A stretch of 64,000 nucleotides of DNA from Ulota crispa (Eukaryota > Streptophyta > Bryopsida > Orthotrichales > Orthotrichaceae): positions 9,706,539 through 9,770,538 of the forward strand of contig OY987248.1 of assembly GCA_963920765.1 (NCBI GenBank), written 5' to 3'. The position numbers and the translations under genes were made by a program. This document shows, piece after piece, positions 56,008 through 64,000 of the stretch. Numbering within the stretch: the first letter of the stretch is position 1; every line of letters begins with the position of its first letter. A model generated the notes under the pieces. It searched no databases. It saw only the letters and a list, made by a program, of their open reading frames with translations, and had not been told where the DNA came from.

Positions 56008-57686
56008 ATGTTGCAGAAGGTCGCTACAGGTATGCAACAAAGGCAGAGCATTTGGAATCAGTGGTTTGCTTTACATTGAATGAACATCCCAAGCCTTGCA
56101 TATGAATCTTAGTTTTCCCTAGTTTTGCTTCATAGGTAATGGCATTGATGGTCGCAGTTTCCCACCTGAATTACAGGAGGAGACTTTGGTGGAACGGGCA
56201 AAGGCTCTGTCAGCCTTGCCAACGTACAACTGCTACAACATCTACATGGAGGGCAAGACCAGCTCCTCCCCCTCGTAGCAAAGTGGTGGATCTCCCAAAG
56301 CTACGTGCTCCTTGTGTTTGTCAAGGCCAACTGTCGCGACTGCACCTGCTCCAAAGTTGAAAGGGCCTCAAGCGGGCCTTGCAGCGCGGAACTTGAAGGT
56401 AACAAAGAAATGACGGAGTCCATTGTTTTGTCTTGTTGGACCTGCACATTTACAAGTGATGCCGAGGCAATTCACCTTCAATCCTAAGCCGTAAAGCTTA
56501 TGGCTGTACCAATGAGATTTGCCCATTGTGGTTGCTGCTCTCTTGGTACTGGTTACAAATGTCATTTTCATTCTCAACCATTTATTGCTCACATGAAATG
56601 GAAAAGATTTCCGATTTTGCATTGACTTCTTCATTCTACAAAGTTCTATATAGACTTGCTATTGTTTGGAAACCTGTTTGAGCATGGTCTCCACAAACCG
56701 TGCGAGTACTCCTAGAAATGCTATAACTGGTTGACTAGAGTACTTCTATTGCATTTGTTTTTTTGTTGTGTTGGTTTTTGAGTTTGACAAGTCATGGATT
56801 TGTGTTGTGATTGAGTCCGAGTCTTTATTGTTTTAGTTGTCTTAAACATGAATGATGGACACAGGAATGTATTGAGCTTGACTGCTCCAGGGTGTTGAGA
56901 GCATTCCCATTCTTTGCTCTTGACGTAGTAGCATGCCTGGAGCCCCACACTAGGACGTATCCTCCTACAAATACATCTGCTGCCTTGTGTTGCACTCTTC
57001 TATACGGTCCGGTGCAGTAGGGGCGTCCCTTTTGGCAGAAATGTTGTGCTTTTGTATAAGTTGTTGTACAAATCGAAGTAGTGAATGTTGCTGCTGTGTT
57101 TTTAGTGGAGGGTGTGTGTACGGGAGAGATGGCCGACTGAAGGACCACGTTGTTGAGCAGGTAATTTCTAGGTTCCATATATCCATTTCTGAAGTATTTG
57201 AAATTAATCTTTCTTAGTTAATTCATTTGAGATTATTGCTGCTTCACGTGTCATCTACTAGATGACACGTTGGCTTTGCATGAGTACCATTCATTGTCTA
57301 CTGTATTGTTCATCAATTCCTGAATTGTAGAGATGGAGGCAACGACTACCTGGTCCACTACTCCGGTGACTTCCTAAGCAGAGGTTACTGGAGGGGAGCC
57401 TGTCCTGGTCACTTGCAGCAACTATTCACAAAGGAGTGCTCTTCAAGCTGCCTGTGCAGCCTTGATTGCACTAATTGTGTCTTGCAAAGAGGAATAAAAT
57501 TACCATTTGAGGTTTGAATAATTGTGAATCTACCATTTCTTTGTTGTTTAGAGATTTGAGATTCCTCTTGTCTTCCATACAAATAGAGTGATGACCAGCT
57601 CATTTCTAGGTTTTGTACGCAAGCACCCAGAAGGGTTGAGGCATCAGGTCCCTCAAAGCAATTTGTAGTGGATTTTTTCTTTTCAA
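56008..57686. other. Mostly non-coding stretch with a symmetrical ACGT element
   Basis: Short frames at 56139-56487 are Cys/Arg-rich but show no domain. A perfect inverted repeat with ACGTGTC arms lies at 57246-57270. GGTAACAAAG at about 56398 could be a donor. No gene is supported. Confidence 0.35.
57246..57270. promoter_or_regulatory. Perfect inverted repeat with paired ACGTGTC (ABRE-like) arms
   Basis: ACGTGTCATCT, three bases, AGATGACACGT: the arms are exact inverse complements. ACGTGTC is the core of plant abscisic-acid response elements, and CACGTG overlaps the left end. A perfect 11-bp arm length is unlikely in decayed intergenic DNA. No nearby host gene is known that it could control, so function is open. 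Confidence 0.5.
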
Positions 57687-57884
57687 GTGTGCCGGAGAAG
57701 TCGTGACTACGCGGAATTAGTCAAATGTAGAGACGGTGGTAAATTCTCATTTCAACTCGATGCACATTGGCAATTTGAGTCCTCTAAGGGTGATGATAAG
57801 TTGCTATGCATTGATACAAGGAAAATCTTTAACTTAGTCCGGTGGATGAACCACAGGTACGCAATCAAAATGACCTTGAAGTGA
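57687..57884 (+). pseudogene. Exon-like ORF of unknown family
   Basis: Sixty-five codons with KCRDGGKFSFQLDAHWQFES and DDKLLCIDTRKIFNLVRWMN, a composition like that of a globular protein. No family recognised. It may belong to the multi-part unit at 53.9-58 kb. Confidence 0.25.
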
Positions 57885-58770
57885 TACATGTGTGAGCAAA
57901 TCCATTCATTTCAATAATTGTATGTAATGGTTGCAAGTGTGGCAACGCAAATGTCATAGACATGCCAGTTTGGACCCGTACTACCCAGTCGACTCTTTAT
58001 CAAGTAAGTGGTAAAGCATCCTCAATGATGATTTCTAAAGAAGGTAGATAATACTGGCATGAGTACTAAAGTGTAATTTATAGTTTTTGTCATTGCATGC
58101 AATGCAAGTTGCCTTCTTTGCAAACAAAGACATTTCAAGGGGGGAGAAGTTGACATGGGATTATGGTGTTGAGCTTGACACAAGTGATTCATCTGCTTTC
58201 CCCTTCACTTGTGCTTGCAGCAATCAATTTTGTTGACAAAAGTGAGTGATGCTAGGTAGCGGCCACAAGTATTGTTCTAAGAGGAGTACTTGCATAGCTA
58301 GTGCTACGGGGACTCTTTGTACTACAGTCAATGCTTTGGAGCATTGAAGCTCAACTTAAATAAGAGAAACTTCTAACCTGTTCTTTGAAATGTTCATACT
58401 GTGGCTATTTATTCTAGGGCTATGAGAGCTAATGATTCACAAAGATGGAAATTGTCATTGTATTATATCTTTGGTGTTGGGAACTCCTACCTTCACAGGT
58501 AAATAGTACTTCTAGTATTGAATGGAAGCATGCACAGTCCTATGTTAGACTAGGTAGTACTATGCAGTACTACTGGGATACAGCTAGTACATCATAGTGT
58601 ATTGTAACGTCGTCAAGTGCTTGAAAGAGAAGTACTATTTTTCCTTATGTGCCTAACCTTATGAAGATACTTGCAGCCTCTTTTACTTAGCTATCATATT
58701 CTTGTAACACGCATGTAATGACATTGAAGCTTTTGCTTGGCAATGTGTAGATCGGATCTCTGCCCTTGAC

Positions 58771-59231
58771 TCAATGCAAACGTGGTACCATCTGGAATTT
58801 GCAAACAAGAATGATGTCCGCGTCCACATGCGTTAGAGTGGAGTCCTTTAGGTATACATAGTTTTGATAGGCCAATCTTCCCCATTTTTGGTAGTAAGTG
58901 CCTGTGGTTACATAGTCGCCTGTTTTGAATTCTCCGCCTAAGAACAATTGAAGTCCTACTCCACTAGGTGCTTTCTTCTTTGGCATTGAAGGATGTAGAA
59001 AGAAACTCCTTTGCCGTTATCAGCTTCTGCAGGTATGGCAAAGTTGTCTCTTGGCTGGACCAAACCCGTCATGTGGCTCTTGTCTTTGTTGTACTCCCAG
59101 TTGCCTTCGTCATTGTTTTCATCAGTTTTTAGGACAACCTGTGCATAAGTAACATTTATTGGCTGAATTTTATAGACTTTCCAGTCAAGAACATATGCTT
59201 GCTTGTCGCAAATAGCAAAGTTCTCATCCAA
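58771..59231 (-). pseudogene. Broken ORF of unknown globular domain
   Basis: Two minus-strand frames overlap with a slip near 58970. The first has QAYVLDWKVYKIQPINVTYA, QVVLKTDENNDEGNWEY and NFAIPAEADNGKGVSFYI. The second has GGEFKTGDYVTTGTYYQKWG and YVYLKDSTLTHVDADIIL. The alternating hydrophobic pattern suggests a beta-rich domain of the BAH or similar type, but this is only a resemblance. Further upstream (59156-59338) a short frame may be an earlier exon. It is opposite in strand to the pieces at 53.9-57.9 kb. Confidence 0.35.
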
Positions 59232-59599
59232 GCATGGCCCGCAAAAACAACTCCAAGGACAAATAAGGAGCTTGGTTGGTGTGAGTGCTCAAACCTCCCC
59301 CTTGAGAAATAAACGCAAACACAACCGAGTTCTAACAATTCTAGGAAATGAGCTATAATAGAAGAGGGTAGGTTTGATTGTAGATTTCCAACTAAAGATG
59401 CCTTCCAAGCAATGGATATTTACTAACAAGCCTACAACATACAATGATGAACAAAGAAGGGAACAATCCACTTAAATATTTCTTACGTCAGATTTTGTGG
59501 TTAATCAAAATGGTTACATGAGTAATCATACCTCATCATGGGGGTTCACATACCCTACGTGTTGGTCATGAATGACCTCCATGCTTCGGTGACATGGCA

Positions 59600-62580
59600 G
59601 TGTTGGATCAACGCTTAATCACTCTATTCTATGGACAAATAATCACAACACTCTAAGGGGTTGGTGGTTCACCCCATATTACTAGGCCGATTTGGGTTAT
59701 TGCCTTGTGATGAATAATCACAACATAAATCGGCTTCTATACTTGAGGTTCAAGGATTATCCTAATCCCTTGGTACTTAAGAATCAAGGATTATCCTAAT
59801 CCCTTGGTGGGTCTTGGATGTATCTCAAATGCCAGCAACTACCTCCTTTCCTAGCCACTTAATTGAAATATGACGCCGTGTGGTTCTACGCACCTGGTAT
59901 GATGCAAGTCTTGGTTCAACAAAAAAAATAGTCCTTACATAGTTCGGAACAATGGTTAAATAAGTGAATTAGGCCAAAGAGTAGGTGGAAGCAATTAAAT
60001 GCTTCAACCTCCCTTTTTTAATTATCAGAAAATATTATGATAGAAAATCCAAATCCCCTGTGCTGGCAGGGATGGCAAGGGCTGAAGTTTGAGGCTGAGG
60101 GCCAATCCCAAAAATCGGCAGGGAGGTCCGGGTATTGCAGGGCGGAGGAGTCTGGATGGGGTCGCTAGGCCAACCGGGTATCTTTGAGTCCGGGCCAAGT
60201 CTCGCGAGGGGTTGGCGGCGCTGCTTTGACTGAGGCTCTAAGCCACGGCAACCGGGTCGAGTGAGCTAGCTAGGAGTTTAACCAGCAGCTAGAGCGCCAA
60301 GAGAGTGAAGCTTTGTACTAGCAACATAGGATGCAAGGGAACAGGGAATTGGCTGAGGGCTTTGAACTAGCAGCATGGAATGCCAGAGGGCTTCGAACTA
60401 GCAACATGGAATGCCGAGAGAGAATGAGGACTCAAACTAGCAGCATGGAATGCAAGGGAACAGGGAATTGACTAGGGGCTCGAGCAGCGTGGAATGCCGA
60501 GAGAGTGAGGGCTCGAGCTAGCAGCTGGAATGAGAGGGAACTGGAAATTGACTAGGGGTTCAAGCAGCATGGAATGTCAAGAGAGTGAGGGCTCAAACTA
60601 GCAGCATGGAATGCCGAGGGAGTGAGGACTTCATGCTAGTAGCTGGAATGCTGAGGGCTTTGAACTAGCAGCGTGGAATGCTAGAGGGCTTCGAACTAGC
60701 AACGTGGAATGCCGAGAGAGAATGAGGACTCAAACTAGCAGCATGGAATGCAAGGGAACTGGGGATTGACGAGGGGTTCGAGCAGCATGGAATGCCGAGA
60801 GAGTGAGGGCTTGAACTAGCAGCTGGAATGCCGAGAGGAACAGAGAATTGACTAGGGGGCTTGAGCTAGCAGTTGGGATACAGAGGGAACAGGGAATTGA
60901 CTAGGAGGGCTCAAGCAGCATGGGATGCTAAGAGAGTGAGGGCTTGAACTAGTAGCTGTAATGCTAAGGGCTTTGAACTAGCAGCTGGAATGCCGAGGGA
61001 GTGAGGGCTTCAAGCTAGCAGCTAGAATGCTGAGAGGAACAGGGAATTGACTAAGGGGGCTCGAGCAGCATGGGATGCCAAGAGAGTGAAGGCTCAAATG
61101 AGCAGCTATAATGGCAAGAGAACAAGGAATTGACTAGGGGGCTTGAGCTAGCAGCTTGGAATGCTGAGAGCTCAATCTTAGCAGCTAGAATGCCGAAAGA
61201 CAGCTGGAATGCTAAGAGCTAAAACTAGCAGCTAGAATGCCGAGAGGAAATTGGAATGCTGAGAGCTCAAACTAGCAGCTGGAATGTCGAGAGACAGCTG
61301 GAATGCTGAAAGCTCAAACTAATAGCTAGAACGCTGAGAGACAAGATGGTGAGTGAGGGCTTGAACTTGCTAGTTGGGCAGGAACAATGCCGGAAGGCCA
61401 AGAGATGTCAGTAGCAAGGCAAGACCTTAAGCTAGTAGAAATCACTGAACTAGGCGGCTACTCAGAGAGCCACTTGGGGAATTGGGTTAGCTGGCCAAAG
61501 CTAAGCTAAGGGGATTCCTCAAGAGCTGCTAGGAGGGCTTGAGAGGCGATGGTGACATGATGATGAAGTCCTGGTAAGGCTCTGATAAGCTGAGGTTTGG
61601 GTAAGGGTACTTATTCTAAACTAACTACTGACTAGCATGCAAGTAGAACTTTTAAGAAGTGTGGAAGAGTGGCATTGCCAATCGTAATCAAACTTCCTAA
61701 GGATTAGTATGACCAATGCCAATGAGGACTATGTTCTAACTAAGTGCAGGGGAGAGGTCCCACTACCGGCAAGAAACAAAAGGGCTAAAGACTTGACAAT
61801 ACACCAGTGATCAAAGGGTGGGGTAACAAGTAATGAGTGATGACAAGTGACCAGGAGTATGTGTTTTGGGAGGAGGTGGGCCTTCCTTTATACATTTGGG
61901 GGAGGACACCTCAGCCCTCTCTCTAGGAGATCCATAGATCCCTTGAAATCTACCTAAAATCTAAGAAAAACAAAAAATGGATGAAATCTGGGTGAATTCA
62001 CCATAACTTTTGGAGCGTAGCTCCAAATGACAAATGGATGATGGTATTGGATTCCTTGGGCCCAAAACAGCTAGATTTGGTTGTTCACACTCCCAATTCC
62101 AAGCTACAAAGCATTGGGAAACTTGAATGAAGGTTTAGAGGTGAATGGATGAAAAACTCAGAATTGGGAATTCATCCCAATTTGAGAAATTGACTTCCCG
62201 AGGTCTTCCAACGTTGTCAAGGGAGATGGAAAACACTCCTGGCTTCCGTCAATTGGGCTCCAAATGGATATAATCTTGGAATTGGATGTCGCGCACGTTC
62301 TTGAATTGGATGGATGTCGCCGTTTGAGATCTTGCCACTATCAAAACGACTTGAAACTTGGGGGACCTTCATAAATCCTTGAGAAACTCTTCCATGAATT
62401 TTGGTGACATTTTACTGCCATTTGTCAACCTCCTTTGATTGGGGTGGACTGGTAGCCTAGCAGGGTTAACTATTTGGAATCACGCTCTCTGAAAAGCGGA
62501 AGGTCTTGGGAACCTTGGGTATAGACGCACCAAAATGATAATGTGACTTGGACTAGGTGATGTGGCCCTTGGCCATGGCA
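59600..62580. mobile_element. Possible LTR-like repeat containing a minisatellite
   Basis: Signs of an LTR: a TATA-like TTTATACAT at 61887-61895 after a purine-rich stretch, followed by a leader-like region with CACCTCAGCCC, and CATGGCA words at both proposed ends (59593-59599 and 62574-62580). No retroelement genes are visible on either side. The limits are weak, so this is offered as a possible fossil solo LTR of unknown family. Confidence 0.3.
60290..61370 (+). repeat. Minisatellite of GGAATGCCGAGAG / ACTAGCAGC units
   Basis: Words such as ACTAGCAGCATGGAATGC, GCCGAGAGAGTGAGGGCT and GGGAACAGGGAATTGACTAG alternate more than twenty times at spacings of roughly 25-70 bp. Units are recombined and of mixed length, typical of a variable minisatellite. 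No coding frame was found. Confidence 0.85.
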
Positions 62581-62789
62581 TAGCTAATCTACTCCTAAAC
62601 TAACCCTCTCTAATTAGGCTAGTGGGGACTTTTCACTAGTAGAAAACTCTATCCAAAACAATAGAAAATCAATAGTTTCTTGTTGTTTTGGGTACTTGCC
62701 CACACTATTTGACTAAGTTAACAAAATTTTGTAAAAAACTACCTATGTTCTGTTGATTTGGACACCATTGTTTAAATCAACAAAAATTT

Positions 62790-63045
62790 CAGAATCTTTG
62801 AAAATCTATTTTGGAATCTTTGAGAATCTTTTGGAAATCGTTGAGCATCTTTGAGAATCTTTTCAGAATTTAAAAAATTTTAAAAATCTTTTAGAATCTG
62901 TAAAGAATCTTTAAAAATCTTGGAGAATCTTTTTTATGTTTACGAGAATCTTTGAGAATCTTTGAGAATCTTTAAAGAATCTTTGAAAATCTTGGAGAAT
63001 CTTTTTAGGAATCTTTGATAATCTTTTTGAAATCTTTAATTATGA
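62790..63045 (+). repeat. GAATCTTT-type simple repeat
   Basis: GAATCTTTGAGAATCTTT and close variants run for about 250 bp, with unit length 8-11 and increasing decay toward 63045. Confidence 0.8.
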
Positions 63046-64000
63046 AATTTTTTAAAATATTACATCCTCTTTATAAAAATAGAATCTCTTAGAGTTAATT
63101 AGAGTTGTTTTAGAATATTTTTGTAATTCAATAAAATACTTTAAAATATTTTTTCATAAAAGACTATTAGAATAGTTCAGGTTGTTTTTGAAATCTTTCT
63201 AGAATCTTTATGGACTATATGAAAATATTTTGAAGATTTGAAAAATAAAAGAAGTTTTCAAGAAAATTAGAATCTTTTAGAATTTTGAGTGTGGTTTTTA
63301 TCTTCATTTTTCACAATTTGGTATGATTTGACATTTGTAGCCTTTAAAGTCTACTAAATACATGACCAAAACAACAAAAAATCAACAATTTTTTGTTGAT
63401 CTAAACACTTTTGGACACAACTTCATTAATCCAACAAAATTTTATATAAAAAGTACAACTTTTGTTGTTTTAAGTACCAAATTTTCTTTATGAAAAATGT
63501 AAAAGATGCCCCTCAATTCTTTTAGAAAATCATGTATGTCCTTCAAAGATTTAAAGTATCAAAAATACCTTTGGCTTTTTGCAATATCAACAATGCCTCT
63601 AATATACTAGGAAATTATTAAAAATGCTCCTCAACTATTTTAAATTATCAAATATATCTTTGTGGAGTTTGAAAAAAAAATCTACCTTTGGTTTTGTGTA
63701 AAAATGCCAATTAATCTTTATTCTTAGATTTTGAAAATACCATAAATACTTGTATTTATTTTGTGCCTTTTTAGTGCAATTCTATTTTAAATATTATATT
63801 AAAAATAAAAATCACTACGCAGTTGATGCAATAGTTCTTGCAATGATAAATCTATATGCAGAAATCCTACAAAGGGCTTGAACAACTTGACTATAAGATT
63901 GAGTTTGCAATTAACTTGCCTCTATTTTTAGTAATTTTCATTATCATTCTAGTAGTTACAAAAATTTATTAAAAAAATATGAATTATGAGAACTTGTAAT
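63046..64000. other. Gene-free AT-rich end of the window
   Basis: Very AT-rich, with scattered GAATCTTT remnants to about 63280. No gene, repeat unit or hairpin beyond that could be supported. Confidence 0.5.

Noticed and set aside
60290-61370. CRISPR-like array
   Set aside because: Repeats are degenerate, of mixed length, and the spacers are repeats themselves; this is a eukaryotic minisatellite.

Overview
The window looks like nuclear DNA of a land plant: one intact plant-type host gene in AT-rich, intron-bearing, transposon-filled sequence, with Stowaway/Harbinger-type MITEs, a plant MULE with a GCM-type zinc finger, a DUF659 hAT and an L1-like LINE. The species cannot be named from sequence alone. 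No rRNA, organelle insertion, CRISPR array or functional tRNA was seen.

Layout. 1-2.3 kb holds decayed sequence and a small MITE. 2.66-4.25 kb (minus) is the only intact host gene, an uninterrupted DRIP-type RING E3 ubiquitin ligase in a GC-rich island that runs on to about 5.9 kb. 5.9-13 kb is a cluster of inverted-repeat elements, including a near-perfect foldback at 12.36-12.68 kb. 13.5-14.0 kb is a decayed unknown ORF and 14.5-18.85 kb (minus) a decayed MULE. 19.8-25.1 kb holds unknown exon-like fragments and a stretch rich in the word GTAC. 26.8-30.1 kb (minus) is a hAT transposon crossed by a 200-N gap. 31-31.6, 40.0-40.6 and 49.5-50.1 kb hold one ~175-bp tandem repeat; the last two blocks are one array split by a ~6.7 kb LINE (18-bp target duplication), itself split by a 2.16 kb LTR-like repeat (4-bp duplication). 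53.9-59.3 kb holds further exon-like pieces, and 59.6-63.05 kb an LTR-like minisatellite region followed by a simple repeat.

Most unusual content. Three ORFs (32.0-34.2 kb minus, 50.9-53.2 kb plus, 54.1-54.7 kb plus) share a RING-H2-like zinc-finger core preceded by a coiled coil; the first two are alignable over about 750 codons. A fourth gene-like unit (35.9-39.6 kb) ends in a protein-kinase C-lobe and is split by a second copy of the 2.15 kb repeat. Several of these units, and also the hAT, sit behind GC-rich islands built from variants of GCGCGGAC or its complement, four of them followed by a TATA-like box. No transposase was found in the zinc-finger or kinase units. They may be a dispersed, non-autonomous gene-bearing family, or captured host genes carrying a common promoter module; the sequence does not decide between these.

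Most element ORFs are dead, and many of their in-frame stops are of the kind made by C-to-T change at CAA, CAG or CGA, as expected for methylated repeats.
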